Positions 8,298 to 16,625 of a stretch of DNA of 58,215 nucleotides are shown here, in pieces (position 1 is the first letter of the stretch; the number at the start of each line of letters is the position of its first letter). Origin of the DNA: an uncultured Clostridia bacterium (GTDB lineage Bacteria; Bacillota; Clostridia; TANB77; CAG-508); contig CALXEW010000010.1 in NCBI GenBank assembly GCA_944387435.1, positions 1-58,215 of the forward strand, in the 5' to 3' direction. The translations under genes were made by a program, and so were the position numbers. The notes under the pieces are model-generated. The model was given only the letters and a program-made list of their open reading frames with translations. It was not told the origin of the DNA and did no database searches.

Positions 8298-10643
8298 ATG
8301 AAGATGAAAAATAAAAGAATAGTTGCAATAGTGATTATGTTTATATTTGTAATAGAAATGTTATGTACAGCATCATTTGCAGGGTTTATGGATGGGGCTT
8401 TAGGAGAGAGTGGTCCAGCACCATCGCCACCAACACCACCAGATTCACCTCAAACTAGTCCACCATCATCATCAACAACAACTCCTTCAGGACCGACAAT
8501 ACCAACAACAACAATCATACATCATACTAAAATTTCAGGTAATGTAAAAGAGGATTTAGGATATTCTGTAGGAACAGCAGGAACAGATAGTGAAAAAGAG
8601 ACGATTCCAGTAGAAGGAGTATTAGTAAAACTAGCGGGGACAAATTATTCTACTAGAAGTGACAAAGATGGTAATTATACACTTAGTGGCATGCCAGCAG
8701 GTACATATTCTCTAGAGTTTTATTATGGAGCACTTGAAGGAGATGTAGATCCAAATGATAGTGAAACCGTTAAAAATATATTAAAATATAATGGACATGA
8801 TTATTCGGCAGCAAGTGTACCAGGAGCCGGAGAATATTTTGATTCACAGGAAATAGAGGTTATACAAAGTGGAAAAGGTGCATTACAACTATTTATAGCA
8901 CTTGACTGTTCATACAGTATGCGTAGAGGTAGAGGACCAAATGAAGAACAATACTTAATAGAATATAATGGAGAACTAAAAACTAGACTTGAGATAGCTG
9001 TTGAAGCTGCAAAAGATTTATGTAGAGAATTGGTTGAAAGTGGAGATAATATATACATAGGATTAGTATTTTTCTCAGGAACTAATTATAGAGCGGTATC
9101 ATTAACAAAGGATTTGACACAGCTAAATACAGCGTTAGATGATATACAAAATAATGGTTGGCAAACAGCTAATACTAATGTAGCAGGAGCATTAGACAAG
9201 TCATATGAATCATTTTATAACAATACAGAAGATTCAAATAGATATTTAACAATACTATCAGATGGTGTTCCAACATCAGATGGCAATACACAAATATATA
9301 ATACAGATACTGACCCATCAGTATTCTATAGTAAAATGGATACAATAGCAGAAAGTACAATAGCAAAATTAGATGAAATTAGAGGCAATGGAGTAAATGT
9401 AATATCATTAATTACAAAAACTGATGACGAAGAGGAAAGTGCATATGTACAAAGAATATTTGGTGAGCATTCAACAAAATTCTGGAATATAGAAGATGGT
9501 TATAAAACAGTGGACTTAATAAAAGGAGAATTAAAAGATTTCTTAATTTCAAGTACAGAGGAGAAATATTATAGTACAAGTCATACTATTAAAGAGGGAC
9601 ATGAAGATGAGGGAAGAAGACAAGAAGTAGATTCACAATTTGACTTAATGGATTATAATAATACTATAATGTTTGACCAAATAGATAATTATAATTCAGT
9701 GGATACAGCACAAGAATTGAGCAATAAAACTTACATGGTAGTTAGAAGTGAAGAAAGTTATAATATCTCATATCCTCCTAATCCATCTGTGATAGAAACA
9801 AAAGACCCGGAAACGGGAGAAGTAATACATAGAGAGGTACATGTTGTGCAAGACTATACAGGACAAGATTTAGTTTTAACAAGGAGAAGAGGCTTCGAAT
9901 TGGCTACTAAAATAACAGCTACAGGATTAAGAGTTATATTACAAAGTGGACAAGTATTAGATACTCAAATAAGAGAGCCAGGTTCAGATTTTCCAATATT
10001 GGAAACATTAGATAATGAATTGGCGTATGGAGCACAAATACAAATTGAATATACAGTAGCTATAAAAAATGATTCATCTATACAATGTGAACATTTAGAA
10101 ATGATAAATTACTTACCTGAAAAATTTATATATGATTCAAGTATATCTCTGATTACTGAAGAGGGAACAAATGAAAGTTCAAAATGGGAATATGCAGATT
10201 TAGAAGAATTATACAATCAAGGAATGGTAACAGATGAAACCTTTGAAAAGTATAAAGATTGTGTAGCATTAAAACTTACACTAGATAATAATGGACAAGG
10301 AGAAAACGGATTCTATATAGCTCCTGGTGGAGAATATCATATAAAATATGTAGTATCTAGAATGATAAGTAGCTTAGATGATATTGAAAACCCAGATTTT
10401 GGAATAGCATCAGAAGTATTAAAATATGGAAACCAATCTAATAGAAGGATGACATATACTGTAGGAGCAAATGTAGCACATCAATATGCAGCAGCTTATC
10501 CAGGAGATAGCCAAAATAAAGATTATTCAAATGAAAGCTCAAACGAAGTAATAGTAATACCGCCAACAGGAAAGGAAGAAAATGAAAAAGAAATTTTAAC
10601 AAGTTCTATATTAACTTACATTATGAGAATGGTGGTAAGATAA
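8298..10643 (+). CDS. von Willebrand A surface protein with CnaB/carboxypeptidase-regulatory-like domain
   Basis: A 781-residue secreted protein. It has a signal peptide (about 1-29), a Pro/Ser/Thr-rich linker (about 35-72), a prealbumin-like domain (TRSDKDGNYTLSGMPAGTY, about 115-135) and a vWA domain from about residue 195. The metal-ion site looks complete: DCSYS for the DxSxS loop, a Thr in TANTNVAGAL, and SDGVPTSDG for the distal Asp. The end carries VIVIPPTGKEE, the same PPTG motif as the upstream paralogue, but the following hydrophobic stretch is short and weak, so wall anchoring is uncertain. Two possible ATG starts lie 6 bases apart; the Shine-Dalgarno GAGGAGGGAG (8282-8291) allows either. 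It ends at a very strong terminator. A role in adhesion or surface assembly is family-based inference. Confidence 0.8.
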   Translation: MKMKNKRIVAIVIMFIFVIEMLCTASFAGFMDGALGESGPAPSPPTPPDSPQTSPPSSSTTTPSGPTIPTTTIIHHTKISGNVKEDLGYSVGTAGTDSEKETIPVEGVLVKLAGTNYSTRSDKDGNYTLSGMPAGTYSLEFYYGALEGDVDPNDSETVKNILKYNGHDYSAASVPGAGEYFDSQEIEVIQSGKGALQLFIALDCSYSMRRGRGPNEEQYLIEYNGELKTRLEIAVEAAKDLCRELVESGDNIYIGLVFFSGTNYRAVSLTKDLTQLNTALDDIQNNGWQTANTNVAGALDKSYESFYNNTEDSNRYLTILSDGVPTSDGNTQIYNTDTDPSVFYSKMDTIAESTIAKLDEIRGNGVNVISLITKTDDEEESAYVQRIFGEHSTKFWNIEDGYKTVDLIKGELKDFLISSTEEKYYSTSHTIKEGHEDEGRRQEVDSQFDLMDYNNTIMFDQIDNYNSVDTAQELSNKTYMVVRSEESYNISYPPNPSVIETKDPETGEVIHREVHVVQDYTGQDLVLTRRRGFELATKITATGLRVILQSGQVLDTQIREPGSDFPILETLDNELAYGAQIQIEYTVAIKNDSSIQCEHLEMINYLPEKFIYDSSISLITEEGTNESSKWEYADLEELYNQGMVTDETFEKYKDCVALKLTLDNNGQGENGFYIAPGGEYHIKYVVSRMISSLDDIENPDFGIASEVLKYGNQSNRRMTYTVGANVAHQYAAAYPGDSQNKDYSNESSNEVIVIPPTGKEENEKEILTSSILTYIMRMVVR

Positions 10644-10650
10644 AGACTTC

Positions 10651-10700
10651 AAATATAAAAGTAGAAGAGATTTGATTCAATCTCTTCTACTTTTATATTT
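10651..10700 (+). terminator. Very long perfect terminator hairpin
   Basis: A perfect 22-bp stem (10651-10672 with 10679-10700) closes a 6-base loop. The right arm ends in a T-rich run. Confidence 0.9.
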
Positions 10701-10776
10701 AGTATTACAAATTTTTGTATAAGCATAGAAAATATGGAAACAATAATAGTAATACATAAAGTTTGGAGGTATACAA

Positions 10777-11130
10777 ATGAATCAAAGTGGAGTAAAAAAT
10801 ATGGTTGTATTAAAAAATTTGCCATCTAATATAGTAGAAGAAGCAATTATTGTTCTAAAGGCGAATAGTAAAATAAGGCAAGATGAGAAAGTGGAGAACA
10901 AAAAGATAGATACTGATAAAATAAAAAGGGACAATAATAAAAAAAATGATTATATTTTAAAAGAAGCAGAAATGTTAGTTTCAAATTATATTACAAAATT
11001 AGAGAAAAAGAAAAAAGAAAAAATAGAAATACAAAAGAAAATAAATAATAAATGTAAAAGAATGAAAAAGGCTATAATAATTATGGGAATTATTATTCTG
11101 ATTGAGACAATATTTTTAATAATAAGATAA
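10777..11130 (+). CDS. Small lysine-rich coiled-coil protein with C-terminal membrane anchor
   Basis: A 117-residue protein of unrecognised family. Residues 9-30 resemble a short helix (LPSNIVEEAIIVLKAN). Residues 40-93 are Lys/Glu-rich and probably coiled coil, and residues 96-115 form one hydrophobic helix near the end, so it should be tail-anchored with the charged part in the cytoplasm. GGAGGT precedes the first ATG; a second ATG at codon 9 is possible. It lies directly upstream of the SpoIVFA-like gene and may be co-transcribed with it through the terminator-like hairpin at 11137. No function is assigned. Confidence 0.6.
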   Translation: MNQSGVKNMVVLKNLPSNIVEEAIIVLKANSKIRQDEKVENKKIDTDKIKRDNNKKNDYILKEAEMLVSNYITKLEKKKKEKIEIQKKINNKCKRMKKAIIIMGIIILIETIFLIIR

Positions 11131-11136
11131 AGGAAT

Positions 11137-11193
11137 AAAACACCACTTCCTGACATATAGTTTACAAAGAAACTAAGGAAGAGGTGCTTTTTT
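11137..11193 (+). promoter_or_regulatory. Terminator-like hairpin that contains the next gene's Shine-Dalgarno
   Basis: AAAACACCACTTCCT (11137-11151) pairs with AGGAAGAGGTGCTTTT (11176-11191) with one bulge and one mismatch. The loop itself can fold (TAGTTT/AAACTA). The right arm holds GGAAGAGGTG, the only Shine-Dalgarno for the ATG at 11194, and the T-run forms the spacer. The element could act as attenuator, as translational lock, or both. Compare 37029-37066. Confidence 0.55.
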
Positions 11194-12057
11194 ATGGAGA
11201 GGACTCTATCAGTAGAGGAAAAAATTAGACGAGCTGAAGCAATATATGAAAAAAGACAAGGTAATACAAGACCAGTAGCAACGATTAAGGTGGGAGAAAG
11301 AGAAAAAAAAGATTTGAAATTATTAAAGAAAATGCTTATTCAAATATTAATATGTACTATTATATATTTAGTTATATATGCTGTTCAAAATAATCAATAT
11401 GTTTTTTCAGAAGATTTTACAAATAAAATTAATGAAATATTATCATATGATACAAATTTTATGGAATTATATAATAATGTAAAAAATAGTATTTTAAGTC
11501 TTTTTTCTACTACTAAAGAAAATAATAGTGAAGAACAAAATAATATAGTACAAAATGCAATAGGAGGGGCTGTAGAAGAAAATGTAACAACTGAAGGTAT
11601 AGATGTAGCAGAGCCAGAGCAAGAAAAAGAATTGTCTCAGACAGAACAAGATATAGAGAATGTAAAAAACACAACAACATTTATAAAACCAATAGAAGGT
11701 GTCATCTCTTCAAAATTTGGCCAAAGAGACACAGCAACAGGAACTGTACCTAAAAATCATACAGGAACAGATATTGCAGCAAATTTAGGAACGAAAATAA
11801 GGTCTGCTACTAATGGAGAAGTTGTACTTTCATCAGAAGAAGGAGATTATGGAAAACATTTAAAAATACAAATAGGGGAAGTAAGTATTATTTATGCACA
11901 TTGTAATAATTTATATGTAAAACAAGGAGATATTGTAACTCAAGGACAAGAAATAGCGGAGGTTGGATCAACAGGTAATTCAACAGGACCACACTTACAT
12001 TTTGAAATAAGATATCAAGAAAGAAAAGTAGATCCACAAAGTATTTTAGAGTTATAG
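11194..12057 (+). CDS. SpoIVFA-like M23/LytM metallopeptidase, membrane bound
   Basis: A 287-residue protein: a basic cytoplasmic N-terminus (about 1-45), one membrane helix (about 48-66), an acidic linker and a C-terminal M23 domain. The zinc ligands look intact: HTGTD for Hx(3)D, IYAHCNNL, and GPHLHFEIR for HxH. It lies 9 bases upstream of a SpoIVFB-like site-2 protease, the order of the Bacillus spoIVFA-spoIVFB operon, where SpoIVFA holds and inhibits SpoIVFB in the forespore membrane until sigma-K is processed. That context is the basis for the name. An M23 domain with complete ligands could also be an active peptidoglycan hydrolase such as SpoIIQ. Its Shine-Dalgarno sits inside a hairpin. 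Confidence 0.7.
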   Translation: MERTLSVEEKIRRAEAIYEKRQGNTRPVATIKVGEREKKDLKLLKKMLIQILICTIIYLVIYAVQNNQYVFSEDFTNKINEILSYDTNFMELYNNVKNSILSLFSTTKENNSEEQNNIVQNAIGGAVEENVTTEGIDVAEPEQEKELSQTEQDIENVKNTTTFIKPIEGVISSKFGQRDTATGTVPKNHTGTDIAANLGTKIRSATNGEVVLSSEEGDYGKHLKIQIGEVSIIYAHCNNLYVKQGDIVTQGQEIAEVGSTGNSTGPHLHFEIRYQERKVDPQSILEL

Positions 12058-12066
12058 GGGGAAAGT

Positions 12067-12732
12067 ATGAGATTTAAAATAGATTTAAAAATCTTCTTGT
12101 TTATAATATTATTTTATTTTACAAATCAAATAAGTACATATATTTTAATACTTGCATTTGCTGTTTTACATGAGTTAGGACATCTTATTTGTGGACTATT
12201 ATTAGGAATGAAACCAAACAAAATGAATTTAAAGCCATATGGATTAAGTATATCTTTTAAATTAAATCCCAAAGATTATAATAGAAAAATTGTCAAAGGG
12301 AATTTTTTAGAAATAAAAAAAATAATAGTTGCTTTAGCTGGACCAATTACTAACTTAATTATAATTTTGATAACATTACAATGTAATATTAATATGTTTT
12401 TAGGGTTACAGATAGTTTATTCAAACCTATTGCTCATTTTATTTAATTTATTACCTTTTTATCCATTAGATGGAGGAAGAATTTTAGGAAGTATTTTGCA
12501 TATAATTTGTGGAAGAAGAAGGGCTGAAATTTATACTAATCATGTTTCTTTTGTTACTTTAATTGTAATTACTTTTATAGCAAGTATAACTATTTTTTAC
12601 ATACAAAATATTGCAATTTTTTTAATAATTGTTTTTTTATGGATACTCTATATAAAAGAAGATATTGTATATAGGAGGAGAAATAAAATTTATAATTTAA
12701 TAGAAAAAACTATTGAAATAAAAGCCAATTAA
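12067..12732 (+). CDS. SpoIVFB-like site-2 (M50) intramembrane metalloprotease
   Basis: A 221-residue membrane protein with the zinc motif HELGH (about residue 37-41) in an early helix and the second motif YPLDGGRIL (about 138-146), the two hallmarks of M50 proteases. SpoIVFB cleaves pro-sigma-K inside the outer forespore membrane late in sporulation. The partner-like SpoIVFA gene ends 9 bases upstream, so the two are probably translated from one message. It lacks the C-terminal CBS domain found in the Bacillus protein. GGGGGAAAGT precedes the ATG. The substrate is inferred, since no sigK is seen in the window. Confidence 0.75.
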   Translation: MRFKIDLKIFLFIILFYFTNQISTYILILAFAVLHELGHLICGLLLGMKPNKMNLKPYGLSISFKLNPKDYNRKIVKGNFLEIKKIIVALAGPITNLIIILITLQCNINMFLGLQIVYSNLLLILFNLLPFYPLDGGRILGSILHIICGRRRAEIYTNHVSFVTLIVITFIASITIFYIQNIAIFLIIVFLWILYIKEDIVYRRRNKIYNLIEKTIEIKAN

Positions 12733-12774
12733 TAGTAAACTAATACTATAGATAAAAAAGGAGAAATGCAAAGG

Positions 12775-15042
12775 ATGAAAAAATTGATTAAAGGAAGTAA
12801 AGGTATTAGCTTGATTTCTTTAGTAATTACTGTTGCAGTTATTTTGATTTTAACTAATGTTATTATTTATAATGCGGCAGATAATTTAAGAAACACTAAG
12901 TTAAGTAATATGCAGGCAGATATAGAAAATTTGCGTGATAGAGTATCTACATATTATGTTCAATATGGTAAAATTCCAGCAGATACAAAAATTGAGTATA
13001 CGAATGTTAATAGTATTGATTCTATTAGTGAAGATGTAGATACAGGAAATTTTTATGTAATAGACTTATCAGCGATGGAAAATGTAACATTAAACTATGG
13101 TAGGGACTATGAAAGGATAAGGACAGGGGAAGTAACAACGCAAGAAGACATTAACCAATTAACAGATATATATATTATAAATGAAAACAGTCATAATGTT
13201 TTCTATGTAAACGGAATAGATTATAATGGAAGAAAATATTATACAGATTATTCAGCTGAAGCAGCAGATACGGCTATAGTAAATATTCGCTATTATGACG
13301 GAGTAGAAATTCCAGATGGCTTTTATTATGTAGGGGGAACAAAAGAGACTGGTATCGTCATTTCAGATGTTCAAGGTGATGATTTAGATAATTCAAAACA
13401 AGGAAATCAGTTTGTATGGATACCAGTAGAAGATGGAAAAAACTATGTTAGAAATACAAGTTATGAAGATGTAAATGTTTCGACAACAGCATATACTGAC
13501 ACAGGATATTTACCAAATGATTTGCAACCAACAATACCAGATGGTACAGGAGAGCAAGATGCTGGAAAATATAACGAAGAAGCTGAAAGACAAGCTGTAA
13601 TAAATGCTGGAGGATTCTTTGTTTCAAGATTTGAAGCAGGAAAAGAAGGTACAAATACGCTAGTAAGTAAAAAAGGTGAAACAGTATGGACAAATATTTC
13701 GCAAGAAGCAAGCAAAACAACAGCTAAAAACTTTAAAAATACTGAAAGCGTAAAAAGTGCATTATGTTCTGGTATACAGTGGGATATGGTTATGGACTTC
13801 GTGGATGGCAAAGAAGACGGAAATGGAAATTCATTTAATGTGGCAGAAACTGATGTTAATAGACATACTGGTGAAGGTGTTTCTGGAAAGAATGAGTCAG
13901 ATAAAGTATGTAATATTTATGATTTAGAGGGAAATTACGTAGAATATATATCAGAAAAAAATACTTTTAATGTAGAAAGGCCGTTTAATCAAAGAGGTGG
14001 TTCAGGAGATAGTGAAAATATTTCTGCATCATCAAATCGATATTATAATAATGGGGCTGCTAGTCCAATTCATACATTTCGTTTTGTTCTTTATGTAATA
14101 CCTCGTGATAATTGGACACCAACATATGATGAAACAACAACTTATACAGATAGAAATGGAGACACAGCCACAATACCACAAGGATTTTCAGTAAGTAGAA
14201 GACCAAATGAAAGAACAATAAATGATGGATTAGTAGTAAAAGCATCAGATGGAAGTGAATTTGTATGGATACCAGTAGCAACAGTGATTTCTGATACAGA
14301 AGCAGAAGCAACTCAGAATAAAGCAATGGCTATAAAATCAGGAAATAATTATAAAGGATTATTATATAATTTTACAGGGACTACATCAACGGTAATAAGT
14401 GGCTGTACAACAACGATGGATTCATACAGAGAACCAGATTTATTAGCTAGTTATGATAATAATACAAGTTATAATACGGGATTATTTTCTAAAGATACAT
14501 TGCAACAAGAATATAACAATATGATAGAAAGTGTTGATAAATATAAGGGATTTTATGTAGGAAGGTATGAACTAGGTCTTGAAGGAACAACAGCAGTAAG
14601 TAAAAAATCTGATTCAAGTGTAACTACTGCAAATTCAAATCATACAAATACTAATTTGTGGTATGGATTATATAGTAAATGTAAGAGCTTTTCAGAAGAA
14701 AGCGGAAAAGTAGTAAGTAGTATGATGTGGGGAAGTCAATATGATGCAATGATGAATTGGATGTTAAAACAAGGAGAAAATATTACAGAAGCAAATGCTA
14801 TAAGAACAAATACGTTAGAAGGAACCGGTAGTAATCAATTAGATGTAATAAAAAATATATTTGACTTATATGGATGCCATTATGAATGGACATTAGAAGC
14901 AAATAGCGATTCAAATCGAATTTATCGTACAGGATATTATGATAATACTACTAATTCACTTATTTATAGAGGAAATGATACTTATCCAGTTGATAATAGT
15001 ACTTATTATGGTTCACGTATTACATTGTATGTGGTTGACTAG
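12775..15042 (+). CDS. Pilin-like protein with two formylglycine-enzyme-like domains
   Basis: A protein of about 755 residues. The N-terminus has a type IV prepilin-like leader, KGSKGISLISLVITVAVIL, with the cleavage glycine before a hydrophobic helix that should serve as assembly stalk and membrane anchor. Two FGE-sulfatase-like units follow in tandem, each starting with FVWIPV (about residues 208 and 500), then FYVGRYE or FFVSRFEAGKEG, and an IYDLEGNYVEY or IFDLYGCHYEW motif, ending in RFVLYV and RITLYVV. Two starts are possible (12766 or 12775); the Shine-Dalgarno AAGGAG (12758-12763) is too close to the first, so the second is preferred. It lies 33-42 bases after the SpoIVFB-like gene. 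A surface display role is likely; enzymatic activity is uncertain. Confidence 0.7.
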   Translation: MKKLIKGSKGISLISLVITVAVILILTNVIIYNAADNLRNTKLSNMQADIENLRDRVSTYYVQYGKIPADTKIEYTNVNSIDSISEDVDTGNFYVIDLSAMENVTLNYGRDYERIRTGEVTTQEDINQLTDIYIINENSHNVFYVNGIDYNGRKYYTDYSAEAADTAIVNIRYYDGVEIPDGFYYVGGTKETGIVISDVQGDDLDNSKQGNQFVWIPVEDGKNYVRNTSYEDVNVSTTAYTDTGYLPNDLQPTIPDGTGEQDAGKYNEEAERQAVINAGGFFVSRFEAGKEGTNTLVSKKGETVWTNISQEASKTTAKNFKNTESVKSALCSGIQWDMVMDFVDGKEDGNGNSFNVAETDVNRHTGEGVSGKNESDKVCNIYDLEGNYVEYISEKNTFNVERPFNQRGGSGDSENISASSNRYYNNGAASPIHTFRFVLYVIPRDNWTPTYDETTTYTDRNGDTATIPQGFSVSRRPNERTINDGLVVKASDGSEFVWIPVATVISDTEAEATQNKAMAIKSGNNYKGLLYNFTGTTSTVISGCTTTMDSYREPDLLASYDNNTSYNTGLFSKDTLQQEYNNMIESVDKYKGFYVGRYELGLEGTTAVSKKSDSSVTTANSNHTNTNLWYGLYSKCKSFSEESGKVVSSMMWGSQYDAMMNWMLKQGENITEANAIRTNTLEGTGSNQLDVIKNIFDLYGCHYEWTLEANSDSNRIYRTGYYDNTTNSLIYRGNDTYPVDNSTYYGSRITLYVVD

Positions 15043-15074
15043 TATAAAAAGATAAAATATTAATTTTGAAAATG

Positions 15075-15103
15075 TAGGGAAAGTTAAGTTTCCCTATATT
15101 TTT
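15075..15103 (+). terminator. Terminator after the pilin-like gene
   Basis: TAGGGAAA (15075-15082) pairs with TTTCCCTA (15089-15096) around a 6-base loop, followed by a T-run. Confidence 0.8.
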
Positions 15104-15175
15104 GCGTGTTTTTATAAGCTTGTAATCTTTTTGTAATATTTTAGAAATATTTTTGTTATTTTTATGTGAAATTAA

Positions 15176-15204
15176 TTGACTTTTTGCCATTTTCGTTATA
15201 TTAT
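15176..15204 (+). promoter_or_regulatory. Sigma-A promoter of minD
   Basis: TTGACT (15176-15181) and TATTAT (15199-15204) are separated by 17 bases, 45 bases before the minD ATG. This position rules out the longer open frame that begins at 15166. Confidence 0.8.
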
Positions 15205-15249
15205 ATAAATATTGAAAAATGTGTTTTTAAAATCCTAAGGAGGAAAATT

Positions 15250-16044
15250 ATGGGAGAAGTAATAGTAATAACATCAGGTAAGGGTGGAGTAGGAAAAACA
15301 ACAACAACAGCAAATTTAGGCTCAAGCTTAGCTTTAGAAGGAAAAAAAGTAGCATTAGTAGATACAGATATAGGACTACGTAACCTAGATGTAGTAATGG
15401 GATTAGAGAACAGAATAGTATATGACATAGTTGATGTTGTAGAAGAAAAATGTAAATTAAGACAAGCCTTAATTAAGGATAAAAGATTTAAAGAGTTATA
15501 CCTACTACCAGCAGCCCAAACAAGAGATAAAAGCGCAGTAAATGAAGAACAAATGAGAGATTTAGTAGGCAAACTAAAGGAAGAGTTTGACTATATATTA
15601 ATTGATTGCCCAGCAGGAATTGAACAAGGATTTAAAAATGCTATTGCAGGTGCAGACCGTGCAATTGTTGTAACAACAGCAGAAATATCAGCAATAAGAG
15701 ATGCTGATAGAATTATAGGACTTTTAGAATCATCAGATATAAAAAATCCAGAATTAGTAATCAATAGAATAAGACCTAATATGGTAAAAAAAGGTGAAAT
15801 GATGGATGTTGACGATATTGTTGATCTTTTATCAATAGATTTAATAGGCGTAGTTCCGGATGATGAATATATTATTACACAAACAAATAAAGGAGAACCA
15901 GTAATACAAAATAAGAAGGCACCATCAGGAAAGGCATATCTAGAGATTGCCAAAAGAGTACTAGGAGAAAAAATAGAAGTAACTATTCCAGGAAGAGAAA
16001 AAGGATTTTTTGCAAAGCTAAAAAGAATATTTAAAAAACAATAA
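15250..16044 (+). CDS. minD: Septum site-determining ATPase MinD
   Basis: A 264-residue MinD with the deviant Walker A GKGGVGKTTT near the N-terminus, a Walker B-like DYILIDCPAG, and a C-terminal amphipathic membrane-targeting helix (KGFFAKLKRIFKK). MinD is a membrane-cycling ATPase that places the division septum at midcell together with MinC and MinE. The start is the ATG after CTAAGGAGG; an upstream in-frame ATG lies before the promoter. minE follows by 22 bases. No minC is adjacent, so it must lie elsewhere if present. Confidence 0.97.
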   Translation: MGEVIVITSGKGGVGKTTTTANLGSSLALEGKKVALVDTDIGLRNLDVVMGLENRIVYDIVDVVEEKCKLRQALIKDKRFKELYLLPAAQTRDKSAVNEEQMRDLVGKLKEEFDYILIDCPAGIEQGFKNAIAGADRAIVVTTAEISAIRDADRIIGLLESSDIKNPELVINRIRPNMVKKGEMMDVDDIVDLLSIDLIGVVPDDEYIITQTNKGEPVIQNKKAPSGKAYLEIAKRVLGEKIEVTIPGREKGFFAKLKRIFKKQ

Positions 16045-16066
16045 ACGTTGGGGGTAAGTGGAAAGT

Positions 16067-16609
16067 ATGTTTGAAAACATAACAAAATTTTTTAAAAACT
16101 GGAAAAAGAAAGAAAATAAAAACGATAATAACTCAAGAGATACTGCTAAAGAAAGACTTCATCTGGTTTTAATGCAGGATAGAGCAAATGTTTCAGCAGA
16201 TTTTTTAGAGTTAATGAAACAAGAAATTATAGAAGTAATAAAAAAGTATATAGATGTAGATGAAAGTGCAATAGATGTAAGACTAACAAATAAAGAAAAT
16301 AGCGATGGTACAAATGGAGCTCCAGCATTATATGCAAATATTCCAATTTTAAATATAAAAAATGAAGCGAGAAAAATAAATGTAAGAAGCGAAAAGAATG
16401 AAGAAAAAATGGAAGAAAATAAACCAAAAGCAAAGCAAGAGAAAAAAGGTGAAGAAATAAAAGAAGAAGAAGCAGAAGAAAAAGTAGAACAAGCAGAAAT
16501 AATAATAGAAGAAGCAAAGGCTGAAAAAGAAGAGAAAAAACAAGAAAAAGTAAAAGAAGAACAAGAAGAAACAGAAACAAAAGAAGAAATTAAATCAGAA
16601 AATAATTAG
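16067..16609 (+). CDS. minE: MinE with an unusual long Glu/Lys-rich tail
   Basis: A protein of 180 residues, about twice the usual MinE length. Residues 1-85 are a normal MinE: amphipathic start MFENITKFFKNW, then AKERLHLVLMQDRANVS (the MinD-binding helix region), DVRLT and the final strand ANIPIL. MinE stimulates MinD ATPase and drives it off the membrane. Residues 100-180 are almost only Glu, Lys, Ala and Gln, probably an extended or single-helix tail not found in standard MinE. The ATG at 16067 is preferred over the GTG at 16058, which lies too close to the Shine-Dalgarno (GGGGGT) and would add three residues not typical of the family. rodA follows by 16 bases. Confidence 0.93.
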   Translation: MFENITKFFKNWKKKENKNDNNSRDTAKERLHLVLMQDRANVSADFLELMKQEIIEVIKKYIDVDESAIDVRLTNKENSDGTNGAPALYANIPILNIKNEARKINVRSEKNEEKMEENKPKAKQEKKGEEIKEEEAEEKVEQAEIIIEEAKAEKEEKKQEKVKEEQEETETKEEIKSENN

Positions 16610-16625
16610 GAAAAAGAGTGGTTTA

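Noticed and set aside
15166..15249. N-terminal extension of MinD
   Set aside because: The ATG at 15166 lies upstream of the sigma-A promoter (15176-15204), and the family start follows a good Shine-Dalgarno at 15250.
16227..16580. Leucine- and phenylalanine-rich minus-strand frames opposite minE
   Set aside because: They are the complement of the Glu/Lys-rich tail and have no ribosome site.
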